Shown in pieces: positions 47,601-60,359 of a stretch of DNA of 64,000 nucleotides. The translations under genes were made by a program, and so were the position numbers. Below the pieces are notes generated by a model. That model searched no databases. It was not told the origin of the DNA and saw nothing but the letters and a program-made list of their open reading frames with translations. The number at the start of each line of letters is the position of its first letter. The first letter of the stretch is position 1. Where the stretch lies: contig NEEC01000027.1 in NCBI GenBank assembly GCA_002189035.1, forward strand, positions 248,001 to 312,000, written 5' to 3'. The stretch comes from Utricularia gibba. Taxonomy: Eukaryota > Streptophyta > Magnoliopsida > Lamiales > Lentibulariaceae.

Positions 47601-50600
47601 CGCATTATATGTTAATAGCACAAAAAATACTACTGCTTACCAAATTTTTCTTCGACTCTTCAGTGATCGAGAGAGGCTTAAGCCTAGCAAACAATTCCTT
47701 GACAAATATATTGTCGTCTTTCAGCAAAGAAACAACCTTCGACAAACATTGTATTAGAACACAAAGCATTCAAAAAGTAGCACAGAGAAACTGGCGTGAA
47801 TCTTACAACAACATTATTTGAGTGTATAATGGAATTGATATTCGTGATTGTGCCTTCATCTAATGCATTTGGCAAAATAACATCCTGGAAATGTACGGGA
47901 AAAGCATCAATACTCCAAAGATATCATTCGAACACCTGGAAAAGCAGCCAGAAATAAGAAGCGCACCTTCAGATAACCAAGCCTGTAATTTTGGTGGATC
48001 TTTGAGAGCGCAAGAGAATTCTTTATAGGTATTGCCTGAGCTTATAAAAAGAACATAATAAGAAAAAAGCTAATCAATCTGAATATCTTATATACAGTCC
48101 TACAAGACAGCATGCATCTATAACAGAATACAAGCAGAACAAGTATGGAAAGAGAGTATAACCTCCTTGAAAACCACATGCTCTTTCAAAAAGCTACGAT
48201 GATGGATTTGAGATGACTCCGGATCATCTGCAAAAAATTCGACAATCAAACATAAAAAAGGTGATTGGAATTCTAATTAACAAAAAAAAACCATTACTGA
48301 CACAAAACTGAACTGCAAGGAACTGTACGAAGGCAGCAAGGTTCAAGAAAGGGAAAGCAAATATCAACCATGAACTACAACCATGAGCAATGAAATGGCA
48401 AGTGAAAAAATGAGAGATAGGAGAGGAGGGGAGAAGGGAAAGAATCATACACTCTAGGCATCCAATTATATCAATCATAAAATCATCCCCAAATATTTTC
48501 TCAAAGACATGAGAGCTGTTTAATAGGACTGCAAATCCGAGTAGAAAACAGTTAAGACATTAAAAAAAAAAGGAAGAAATAACACCGAAAAATACTAGAG
48601 ATGCTACTAACTGATTCCTCTGACTATTTTAAAAATCAAGTGCAGCCCATCTATATCCTCCAGATCTTCACACGTTACAAAAAGTTCCATCAACTTCTTG
48701 AAGAAATCCTGCTGCATCAGAAGTGCAAAGCCTAAGCAATAACACAAATTTCATTCTTTGAAAACTAGAGGGTATTAAAAAAACCCAAGAAGTATAAAAA
48801 AAATAAAAACCTAACGCAATATACAAGGGGGTTTAAATATTTTTAAATTCATAACAGCCTTTCAAAATAAACACAATTTCAGGTCAACACATCATGGCCC
48901 GGCCTGCACAGACTTACCTTCACAATTCACTGTCATTGGAAGATAGTCATGTACAATACCTGTATATGAGGAATAAAAACTCACATTACAAAGATTTGGA
49001 GTATAAAGGAATTCTTACATCCTTCAATATAAGTTCAGCTACTCGTGATGAATCAACACTGCCATTTTCAACAACCTGCATAAGAAAAAAAAAAGAGGCA
49101 ATCGTTCTGTGTGCATGGCAAATAGTGTAGCAAGAGAATCACTAAAGTATGAAACAAAAACCAGTGCTTTGATGAAGCTTACAGCATAACAATAGTAGGA
49201 GAATCACAAACTATAGAGTGAAAACTAGCTCCGATAAATAGACGTTACAATTAACGCTCAAAACAAGATTCCAAAGAAAGTGAACAGAATTGATCAGTTT
49301 TTACCCTCAGAATAAGGGGGAGAGTTGAAAGTTCAACAGGAGGCAACTCAATCAGCTCATTGCTGACATTGTTAAATGTATCATCTAGAGAATTTAAATA
49401 ATGGAAACGTCAGTAACTACACTGTGAGTGGAGCTAGCAAGAAAAATTTCTACACAGGAGGCAGGCAATTGCACCTACAGAGCAAAGAATCTCCATAGAA
49501 GATTTAAAGCTTATTCACCAGAAATAGCTGCAATCTTCAATTTAATGAAAAGAAAACAGACCCCCCCTAGACAAACAATGCATGCACATGATGAACACCG
49601 AGATGAATCAGGAGAAATGCAAAGTACTTGGCGGCGTGCAGGGTGTCTGTTTTATAAACCACCATAATGATGGCAGTACATTTTAGGGGAAAGCTCGCAG
49701 TCTTGTCAGCTTTTTACATTTAAAAAATGCTCACAAACAAAATTACAATTTTCCACTAAAAGATCAGCCAAGAAAGGAAAGAAATTCTTCATTGAGACCT
49801 TTGGCCCTAATTCATAGTCATCAGCATCCAGGAAAAGAGGAAGTTTCAAAATCAAAATTGAAACCTGACACTATGAAAGATTGAACAAATCCAGGGAAAG
49901 CGAGAACCCCAGCAACTTCATAGTGGAGAAAAGGAATCAGAAAGAGCATGATTTCTAAATGCTGAATCAGCGACAAATCTGTGGGACTTACTGGCAAGAG
50001 AGTTAAAATGCATGTTTCTCTGCATATTACAAATATGGTCCCTGTACATACACACAAAAAAAGAAACAGATTTGAGCAAAAATAGATGAACTCTAAGAAC
50101 AAAAAAGGAGAGTGGAATCGAAGGCACTTGCCATATATATGAGCAACCAGTTGTCTCTTGGAAACTAAGGGCAAATTCTGTTGCATATTCTGGATCATTC
50201 CATGAAATGATCGTGTCTGATGACACCAAGGGAATGAAGAAGTATATTATACAACTGCAAAAAAAGAGATTCATATGCATTAATCTATGATAATATACCT
50301 TCTTGCTTGTGATATATATCATCTGAACTGATGCGGTGCAAAAGTAGTGTTTCCTTATCCTCTTCATCAATAACGAACAAAGCAAGGTCTTCTGATCTCT
50401 GCTTCATGTCAGTAGATAATTTAAATCATGAGCAAATAAAAATTATAGGTGCAGATAAATTTTTCTTGCAGTTTCACATTCTTTCCTGCTATTGGCATTT
50501 GCAAAGGGGGAAAAAAACGTCTCGCTTTAGATTATTGGTTGCGGTTTCTGGAGTTACATTTGAGAAATGTAAATGTATTACAGGATGGAAATATTGGTGT

Positions 50601-51159
50601 AAAGGGGCTCTGTAGCCTATAGCATATTGCTGTCGACACTTTTTATTATTTTATATAGTCGATGACATCTTGCTGATAAAAAAAAAAAGTGCAATTGAAT
50701 CAATTTGTGAATAGTTTCTTGAAAGTAAAGACGGGATTTTAACCTCCAAATAATCAACTGTGACATGGCCAGTTCCTTGATCATCCCATTTCCCATCCTC
50801 ATTCAGGCGGTATACATTCACGCGCTGAAGGCATGATTCAAACATATCAACAATAAAAAAAAAGAGGAATCATAATCCACTTGTTTCATAATTCATTGTG
50901 TGGAGAGACATCCATTCCATCGCAGTAAGAAAAAAAATAGAATTTCGAGACTTGAATACCCTTCAGCCTACATAATTAAACATACATTCCAAGGAATAGT
51001 TCACTTAACTAACAGTACCACTAACCAAAAGGAATTAAAATACGCATTCAAAGCCAATAAATCACGAAACTAATGAACTCAAACAGACTTATCTCTAATA
51101 TAAAATACACTCACCCGCATGGAATTGCTGGAATTTGGCAACTTATCCTGCAAACCCAT
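44634..51159 (-). CDS. PSY2L: Protein phosphatase 4 regulatory subunit 3 (SMEK / PSY2L)
   Basis: A long gene of 20 or more exons. It starts at 51159 ([15 protein letters not shown]; exon 1 51159-51115) and continues from 50824 with [21 protein letters not shown]. The EVH1/PH-like N-domain runs to [21 protein letters not shown]. The SMK-1 domain and ARM-like helices follow: [79 protein letters not shown]. The C-terminus is acidic then basic ([31 protein letters not shown]). PP4R3 brings PP4 to its substrates; in Arabidopsis SMEK1 promotes microRNA processing by dephosphorylating and stabilising HYL1. The intron 50131-50042 is GC-AG. The junction near 45217/45160 is uncertain. Stop TAG at 44634-44636. 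Confidence 0.93.
45102..45122 (-). repeat. Asp-coding trinucleotide run in SMEK
   Basis: Repeated GAT codons (ATC on the plus strand) encode the poly-Asp stretch before EYKPPPRK. Confidence 0.75.
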
Positions 51160-51637
51160 GGGCAATCACCCACTGAAACCGCCAAGCCTCGAAATTCTTT
51201 ACTCTCCCCGCAGATTACTTAACACCTAATCATCAATCCTCTGAAGCCAATGATTAGGGTTTCAAAGGACAACTATAGCGATTGAAATCGATTATGCGCT
51301 CATGGCTCCCCAAATCGCTGAAACCCGAAGCCCAACTATATCGTAGCAAGCTTATTCATCCCTCTGATGACCTTCTTGCTTCTAAGCTCTGCTCTATCGT
51401 CGATTTTTTCGCCACTTTTCTCTTTCCAGAATCTGATTAATAGGCAGCCTCTGCCTGAGCATTGAAAATACGGAATTGTCGCCAACGCCCTCAGGCGCTT
51501 CCCATCTATGTGGTAAGTCTTTGCCTTTTCCAGTCAAGTCGCATAATTTCCGCCACGTCAGCATTGGGTTTTTATACGCCAAACCACAGTTGGAAGCCAG
51601 TGTTACAGTCGGACCGTTCTCTTCTTGAGATTCGGCA
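51160..51637. promoter_or_regulatory. Shared head-to-head promoter of SMEK and plastid LPD
   Basis: Only 478 bp separate the two start codons. A telo-box, read as TTAGGGTTT on the plus strand (51254-51262, AAACCCTAA on the minus strand), faces the SMEK side. No clear TATA box on either side. The segment must hold both leaders and both core promoters. Confidence 0.65.
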
Positions 51638-54600
51638 ATGCTGGCCTCGGTATCATCGATATCCAGACTGCATTCCTCGTGCTTCTCTGTGATCTCGCCG
51701 GAGACGAATCTCCGGCTAGGCTGCGCTCGTAAGGATCCGGTAGGACGTCTCTCGGAGTCGTCGATTTGGAATCGGGAGTGTCCATGGGTCAGAATTGCTT
51801 CAAGAAGCTATGTATCTCGGCGGCGGTCATCTTCTATTGCTGTTCTGTCAATGGCTGGAAATGGAATTGGCAGCTCCGCTTCCACCTCTGCTAGGGCGGT
51901 TGATTATGATTATGACCTTATCATCATTGGAGCTGGCGTCGGAGGTCACGGAGCTGCTCTGCACGCCGTTGAGAAAGTAGGCACTTTTCCTTTGCTTTAT
52001 TCGATAGATTTGGCGAAATATTTTAATGAAATTGCAGTATGAAGACTTGAGGCAAACTTGATTATTTTCTACTGATGTATTTTTTACTATTTTCTGCCGA
52101 TATCGAGCGGAGTGTTGACTTGATTCTGTTTGAATTTTGAACTAAGTAAACGAGATATAGCAATTAATTGAAAAAGAATCCTCATGCATCACGTAATGTT
52201 CCAATACTTGATCACTGAAAAGCGGAAATCAACTGCCATCAGGGACTTAAAACAGCCATTATAGAGGGTGATGTTATGGGTGGAACCTGTGTGAACAGGG
52301 GATGTGTCCCATCTAAAGCCCTACTAGCAGTAAGTGGGAGAATGCGTGAACTTCAGAACGAGCATCACTTGAAAACTTTTGGTTTGCAGGTGCACAAGCC
52401 ACTCTAGTTTCATTTGATCATGACTTCTTATATTTCATTTCTTATTTTGATCTATTATCCATTTATAATTTTTATTCCTACAATGGTAGGTTGAAGCTGC
52501 TGGTTACGACCGACAAGAAGTAGCCAACCATGCGAGCAATCTTGCTTCAAAAATACGCTCAAATCTTACTAATTCCTTGAAAGCCCTCGGTGTAGATATT
52601 TTGACTGGATTTGGCACCATTTTGGTAATCTCTAGGATGGATTTTCTTTTCTTTTTGATATGCAAGTTATCTCTGATACATTTCACGAGAACCTTATGTG
52701 ATACGTGGTATTGGTTGAACTATTCAATTTCATATGTCTATGTGCATTCTATCGTAAGCACTATTACATTATTTCAGGGTCCTCAAAAGGTTAAGTACGG
52801 GAAGAGTTCTGAGGAGATTGTTGTTACTGCAAAAGATATAATTATTGCTACTGGCTCAGTGCCTTTTGTCCCCAGGGGGATTGAAATCGATGGTATGTAA
52901 GTAGTTTGTTCTACTTAAAAATTCTACCTAGCTTTATAAACCAGCATATTCAGTTGTCTCTTTGAACTTCAGTTGCCTCATAAGGCTTTAGAGAGTTACC
53001 TTCCTAGTATGCATGCTATGGATCGTAGTGTGAAGGTGGTTAATTTAGTTGCTTCTTCTTTACTCTTATCTGCAGGTAAAACTGTGATTGCAAGTGATCA
53101 TGCTCTTAAACTGGAGTCGGTTCCAGATTGGATAGCAATTGTTGGAAGTGGTTATATTGGACTTGAGTTCAGTGACGTCTACACTGCTCTTGGCAGCGAG
53201 GTCTGCTTCTGACTATTAGTTCCTTCTACCTTTTCAGACTTAGAGCTAAATAATATCAATTTTCCTTCGCAGTAGGAAAAGCGATATTATTTATTTGCCT
53301 CTGTGCACTGAATTTGTAGTCATTATGGTGGCTTTGATTTCATGTATGATCTTTCAGTTAGCACATGATTCACTAATCCCTGGGATATTATTATGTAGGT
53401 TACCTTCATTGAAGCTCTTGATCAACTAATGCCTGGATTTGATCCCGAGATAGGAAAGTTAGCACAGAGAGTCCTGATAAATCCACGGAAAATTGACTAT
53501 TATACTGGAGTGTTTGCCAGCAAGGTATCTAGTTAGTCTCTGTTGTGCCTTTAAAACCGTAACCTCTTTTGATGAATGTGTGCTTTTGCATCCTTTCAAA
53601 GGTTACCCCTGCAAAAGATGGGAAGCCTGTTACCATTGAGCTTATTGATGCCAAGACGAAAGAACCAAAGGATGTATTGGAGGTAACAGTATTCTTGTGG
53701 AGTTACATCCTCCCCTGTTTTTTCCAACGTGAGTAAAGTCTTACTAGTTCATGCTGTACATCTGTAGGTTGATGCTGCACTAATTGCAACAGGAAGGGCT
53801 CCATACACAGAAGGTCTTGGACTAGAGAATGTGAGTGTATTGAATAAATATTGGTTGGATTTTACGCTTGGCGTATATTGTTTGTTCCTGCAAGTCATCT
53901 TGTAGATTATATGGAAACAAAAGAAGCATTGTTGGTTATTCCTAGACACTGATATTAAATGAAAGAAAAAAAAAACCGTGTACTAATCTGTTGCTGTTCA
54001 TCTTTTTCTCCAAATAACTGGAAGTCTTTTTTTTTTTTAATTTTATTGCAGATTAATGTTGTCACACAGCGAGGTTTTGTACCCATTGATGAGCGAATGA
54101 GAGTGATAGATGCAGATGGAAACATGGTTCGAAGACAATTCTTAGTATTTCTTGTTTTATGATTAAATATAGTACCCCTAATTATGGAAATCCCAACATC
54201 AGGTTCCTCACTTGTATTGCATCGGTGATGCGAATGGAAAACTGATGCTTGCGCATGCAGCAAGTGCTCAAGGCATCTCTGGTACGTGTTGCATAATCTG
54301 CTAATTATTCACTACCTTGAGGGACTATCTAATTGCCTAGTGTTTCCATCTTACCTGCATTCTTCTCTACTTTTCTTCTTACAGTTGTAGAGCAGCTTAC
54401 TGGAAAAGACCATGTTCTTAATCATTTAAGCATTCCAGCTGCATGTTTCACTCACCCAGAGATCAGTATGGTTGGATTAACTGAGGTTTGCATATAAACA
54501 TTCCCGTAACTGAGAGCTAGATTTTCAAAATACATTGACTTCTTTTTATGATTTAATGAACTATTTCCTTCCTTTGTTCCGCTTTCCAGCCTCAGGCAAG

Positions 54601-55311
54601 AGAGAAGGCCGAAAAGGAGGGCTTTGAGATCAGCATTGCTAAAACAAGTTTCAAGGCCAACACCAAAGCCCTGGCAGAAAATGAAGCGGAAGGACTTGCC
54701 AAGGTTTCATTCACCAAAGTCCTAGCTGTTAATATTTCCTTGGGAAAGTGATTCCTCGATAGCGGCGTCTGAAATCATTCAATGAACTTCTTGATTCTCG
54801 CAGATGATATATCGACCTGACACTGGTGAGATCCTCGGAGTTCATATATTGGGGTTGCACGCTGCAGATCTCATACATGAAGCATCAAATGCTATAGCGT
54901 TAGGCACTCCCATTCAGGTATTCAGAATGTCATTCGCAGTTCTAGTTCACCCTTTTCCTCCATGACTTCAGGAAATGAGTATGTATAAGCGCCGCCGTTA
55001 ATCCACAGGATATCAAATTTTCTGTTCATGCACATCCTACCTTGTCCGAAGTTCTCGATGAGCTATACAAACTAGCCAAGGTACGTAAGTCCAAGGGTCG
55101 TAGCATCTAAACTCAAGCAAGTTATTACTATTCCTATTTTATTACTGTTACCATTCTCAATGAATGTAACCGCCTAGAGTATAAGTAGTTCAAAACGAAA
55201 TGCAATCAAACAAGGTCATCCGTTCACCCATCTGTTACGAGATTTGAGAGTTTGAGTGCCCTGCAGGTGAATGTGAAGGCCAAAAGCGCAGGCGCACCAG
55301 TAGCGGCTTAG
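51638..55311 (+). CDS. LPD1: Dihydrolipoyl dehydrogenase, plastidial (E3 of plastid pyruvate dehydrogenase)
   Basis: About 14 exons, beginning 51638-51976, 52243-52389, 52490-52624, 52778-52892 and 53076-53200, ending in 55267-55311. The protein has about 567 residues. Residues 1-80 are Ser/Arg-rich, a plastid transit peptide. The core follows: FAD site [17 protein letters not shown], redox-active disulphide [16 protein letters not shown] site [32 protein letters not shown], and the dimer-interface active site [12 protein letters not shown] with its His and Glu. It reoxidises dihydrolipoamide in the plastid PDH complex, which feeds fatty-acid synthesis. The plastid type is shown by the transit peptide and by the KAKDG-like insert [22 protein letters not shown]. 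Whether it is LPD1 or LPD2 cannot be decided. Confidence 0.95.
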
Positions 55312-55905
55312 GACCTGGAACTCCCAAACGAAAATTCGGAGGAGTGGGGGAACCAATCGCATAAAATATCCTATCAGTACGAGTAGCTGATGATGCATTG
55401 TCTACCGCGAGAAAGACCACGAAAGATGGATGCACTTCGTCGATCAGGTTCTGAACATCAGTCTCTTTTTGTTTTAATTTTTGGAGGCAGCCGTAGGAAA
55501 CATCGGGTCTTCACCATATCCGGATCATCGTAATCTCGTTGAGTACTTACTTCCCTTGTGAGAATTGAGCCTCTTTCTCAAACGTTTCTAGAATCCGCTA
55601 CCTTCAAATTACAATAATGTAGTGCCAAAAAAATTTTCAGAACAAGCTCTCTTTTTTATAGCAACATCATCATCTACAGCAGCTGGTTAAAGAGGAGACT
55701 CTAGGTGAGTACCACATATCATCTTGAGAATGATATCTTACACGATTTTACAAGAACCCCCTATGTACTGAATGCACATAAATAAAGATCATTGTTTAGG
55801 TACACCCCACCCCCACGGGGCCTAATATGTTAACGGTACCCAACACACATCTAAAGAGTGGTCAACTTCTGCTTAGTTTTTGGGCTCTCAAGCAAATCCC
55901 CTCCT

Positions 55906-58900
55906 CTAAATAATGTCGTGGTCTGGAGGTTGTGGCTCCTGGCACTCCAGCTGCAACAGAGAGTCAACAGATGGACATAATTTTAGCAACAAGAAAGTTT
56001 CACGATTTAAGGACTGAAGAACATACCGTCGCTTTGGTGTGTTCCCTTTTGACCCTTCTGTATTCTTCTTGTGCTTCTTTTGAGTGGATCAACGCCTGAA
56101 CTCGAGCGACTGATCTCTCCACACGGTCCTCAGCTTCTCTCCGACTGGCTTTGAAGAAGTCCTCCTCAACATCACTTGTTGGATAGGAGTCTTTGATTGT
56201 TTCATCCAGCTGAACTTGCAGCCCACGAAAACCTTTTCGCTTCAGGCGCCAACGTAGTATTGCTTTCTCAAGAACACCAACGGACCACACAAGTTTGCGG
56301 TACTGCTTTCGCACTTGGTACCCACGGAAATGAGCCTAAAGAGAGAGAATGAACAGATAGATTGCATCTTAAAATTATGAGATTCAAGAGAGTGCAAACA
56401 GGTCAACTTACTTGGATTCTGATGGCCTGACGTCGCATGTTTAGGAAATCCCTACGCATTTTCCAAGTGCGAAATCTATGCTGGATTCGAGCAGCAGCTG
56501 CTATCCTTTTACGAGCTTCATAATTTTTGTAAGCATGCTGGATCTTCAATGCTGCAACTATGTTTCTGGCTTCCATCTCAGGATGATGCAATTCTGCTTG
56601 TTTTGTCCTTATCTTTAGTGAACGCACCCTGAATGCGGTTTGAATTCGAGATGCAGCCTCAGCAGCAGTTCTGTAAGCTGTAAGGCTCTCCTTCATGTTC
56701 ATTTCCTCCTCAGAAGTATTACCAAAATAGATGGTGCTTCTCGCCGTTGTTTGTACTGAGTCACTTGCATTTCCAGCTAGCGTCATGTCATTAAGTTGTG
56801 CAAGCAAGGCCTTCTCAGCGAGATAAGCTGCCAAACCATTGTAACCATTTCTGGAAGCAAGGTCTGAAGCAGTGCATCCACTGGGGTTCTCTGAGTTTGG
56901 ATCAGTAACTAGATATGGCTTTGCTCCGGCTGACAAAAGGGCAGCCACCATTTTTTCCCTGAAAAGTACAACTCATATCTTTATCTATCTAACCATTGAT
57001 GTGGCATAGGAAAAACAAGCATCTTTAGACGTAATTGCCCACTTACTTTCCATAGAATGCAGCCCAATGTAGCGCTGTCCATCCAAATTTGTCACGATAG
57101 TCCATTGACAAACCGGACAATGAGAATGGCTGAACTGCCCATGCATACCCAAGGATGGTGCATAAATGAATCACCCCAAGTCCTTTTTCATCGCGTTCAG
57201 AAATTTTATCTCCTGAAACCACCTTTTCCAACAGCCATTCTCGAAGTCTGCTCTGTAGAATCAACTCAAACAATTTGGTTTTCGCCTGAGCGAAAGACAT
57301 TCTGGCATCTTCAATCATTCTGCTCAAATGCAACCAACCTTCGGAGATGCTTGAAGTACTCCGGTAAAATGCTCTTGCTTCTTTTAAAGAGGTCTCAGAA
57401 GTTTTATTTGAGTAAGTACTTGGAGCTCTGGACGATGAAAACAATAAACGAGCTAGCCTCATCTGGAGGTGATATTCTGCCCAATCCACTTCATCCTCCA
57501 ATAACGCTGGTGCATGGGACAGTACAGGACCTCGGTATTCAAAATTTAAGACCTGGCTAATAGGCTTGTTTCCGTCAACAGTCAAGTAGAGATTTTTCGA
57601 TCCAGGAGACTGTGGGGGAGAATACAACGGTAAACTCCTGCTTCAACAACTTCTACAGGAGCTATGCAGCTTCCACAGGCGAGATACAATTTCAGCCCTC
57701 GAACAAGTTGATGCCCTTCTTCAACAGCCACAACTACCAAGATCTGCGTTACTACCATTAAGTTCAACATATGAGTTCAGAACACCTGTACTTGATCCTA
57801 TGCAAAAATCTAGATGACACATATGTTAATGCTGCGCCTCAGCAGCTAGTATCTTTCTTAAAAGCATCATGTAACCATTTAAGTACTCATAGAGAAAGAA
57901 TGGGACAATTGACCCAAAGAGATTCATGGAACAGAACCTTTGTCTCTTCATTTGCGGAAGCCCATGCTGGTGAGACGTCCAGTATCTTAAATATTTGTCC
58001 AAGCACAGAAACATCATGGTTTTGCCCAGGAGGATAATTAAAAGACTCATTTGAGGACTCTGGAGATCGATCATCCATTGACTGTGGAGAGTCAACGATG
58101 AGATTTGAAATCCACCGCCCAAAACTATCCTGTGTTGACAAACCTTCAACTCTACATGACGGCAGATGTCCAGAGGTGATGGAGCCTCTCTTCACATGAA
58201 ACCCTTCAGCAATCTCCTAAAGGAAACATAGAGCAATGAACTTGAGCTTTCTCTACATTTTTCATTTGAAAATAGAAGCAAAAGTCATATGCAGGGCAGG
58301 AATTGCTTCTATTAATGTTTGGCATTTGTTTCCATCCAATGTTGTACAAAACGCATCCTTAGTTCCATGAATAATTTAAGTTACATTTGGTTTGCTTCTA
58401 AAGAGAATCAGTCCAACAAAGCAAAAAAAAAACAAAAATGAGACATCAATGTTAATTAAAGATATTCACATCAACTTACACATATTCCCTGATTGGCTGT
58501 CTGGTAAGCATTTGGCAACTCAGTGCCTGCAGTTTTTCCTGTGTTTAAGGAAACTCATGCATCAGTAGAAATAAATCAGAAATCCTTCATCATCATACAC
58601 TCATATCAGCACCTTCTTGTGGTGGGGTAAGCCTTTGAGGAACATCTGTACCTAAAAGCTCATCCCATTCAAGAGTATTAATCTCACGGAGCCTCTGCTC
58701 ATGATCTTCCAAAATCATACGCTCACTATGCTCTGGAATAAGGCAAGAAACCATGAAAATTATATACGGTGGATCACCTTCACATTCACTACACGTGAAG
58801 AGAAAGAATTAGGCTTCCGTGTGCAATCATTGCTTCTTCTTTTTAAAGAAGATGGCTACTGTTGATTATCTTAGCATGAAAAAATATACGATAATGCTTT

Positions 58901-60359
58901 AGTTCAAGAACCATCCAAGCCGTTAAAACAGCCTCATATTGTGAAAAAAAAAATGCATAGATTTTGTTGGTATTTTCGTATCATTCAAAAAGCAAAAGTT
59001 CCTATAACCCTCATACAGATCACCGAAGGCTGAAATGATAGCTCCATAACCTTGAACCTCAGCAGAATCAGGCTCTTCTGAGAAATTCCAGGATCCAGGG
59101 TCAGAGACTCCAGAGTTCGTGTAAGAGTTGACAGGCGTGGCTGGAGAACCATGTGACTGCATCTAAATGTAACGAGAATTAAATCACAGAAAACACACCC
59201 GATCAACAGGTTGAAGACAAAATAAATGGCAGCCAAGAGACTGATTGAGACACGTTAGATTCAGATCCATGCTATCAAGTACAAACATAATAAACTTTAA
59301 AAATCAACGGGAAAATGTGATTGATGTAAAACAAACCTCCTGTGTTTCGCGATAATGTACAAGAACTATATGATCCAGAGACCTGCAATAGACGCTCAAT
59401 GATTTCAGTGACTTGATGTCAAAATACATGTCCAATACGGCTCAGATTAACAAATAGTACTTTTCAAGTAGCCAGTAACATCTTCGAACAAAAGTAGGGT
59501 TGTTTTCACCATGCGCATAGTACACATGAATTCTTTCTTCATTACCAACCTGTTGCTCAGACAAAATAAGCCAGCTCTTAGGGTACAAAACAGAATCTTC
59601 GAAATTCAGAAAACAGAACATGGAAGTGATAAAGCAATCCATTCATTAGGGAAAATAGTTAATAGGTGTAAGCTTTCACATCTAGCGAACCATTTCAAAG
59701 GGCATTCAAAACTTCACAGTAGCATCTGAAAACCTAGAATGGATCAAAAGTGTTTTTTTACCTTTAAGTGTTCATGAGCTTCCTTAATAGTCTTTCCATC
59801 TTTTTTCTTCTTCCAGCTATAACCATCCTTGCGAAAGTTACGAAACATCTTACGGTCAAACAATAAGATTGTGCCACCTGAATATAGTCATGATAGTCAG
59901 CCGCCGTTTTTCAGCACCCTCAACACAAAAATTTACGGATTTATAATTTAGACGAATTTTTTTTCTTTGGTGCGCCAAAAATGATAAGGAATTACACGTT
60001 GAGCAGAATGATTCTTTACTTTTTGGCAAGGTAACAGGTTTGACATTGATTGTAAAAAATTTGTGGTTACACAATATGGCATGGATCTCGTTTGGGCGAA
60101 GCCACCTTGTTCTTGCTTCCTCCAATATACTACGAACATCCAAGTCTGTAAATCAGGGGCATCCAGAAAATTTCATTCGAGTATCACAGACAGAAATCAA
60201 CATTAATATCCAGCTCCATGTTCACTCTCACTAACAAGCACAAGTCACACCACATCCTCCAACATATGCACAAATTCAACTGAAAACAACACCTGCCATA
60301 CTCCGGAAGCCATGAATCTCCGATCCAACAAGTTGAATGAGTCCACTGTTATGCTCCAT
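55906..60359 (-). CDS. CAMTA5: Calmodulin-binding transcription activator, CAMTA5-like, with a 1-base frameshift
   Basis: About 13 exons. Early exons are 60359-60293, 60145-60020, 59877-59762 and from 59549; the last is 55950-55906. Domains in order: CG-1 DNA-binding domain (LDVRSILEEARTRWLRPNEI, CNHKFFTINVKPV, LFDRKMFRNFRKDGYSWKKK, HVYYAHGENNPTFVRRCYWLL), a variable region, the TIG domain (QIFKILDVSPAWA, EAGVYRCILP), ankyrin repeats (GLGVIHLCTILGYAW, GWTALHWAAFYGK), IQ motifs (IQHAYKNYEARKRIAAAARIQ, IQAHFRGYQVRKQYRK) and WSVGVLEKAILRWRLKRKGFRGL. The NHKFFTINVKPV reading marks the CAMTA5/6 clade. CAMTAs bind CGCG boxes and relay Ca2+/calmodulin signals in cold and defence responses. In the TIG exon the frame breaks at the C run 57614-57618: upstream it reads GVYRCILP then leaves frame; downstream PPQSPGSKNLYLTV continues. 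Confidence 0.93.

Noticed and set aside
57057-57560. 167-codon ORF antisense to the CAMTA5 ankyrin region
   Set aside because: Shadow of conserved CAMTA coding sequence; no independent signal.
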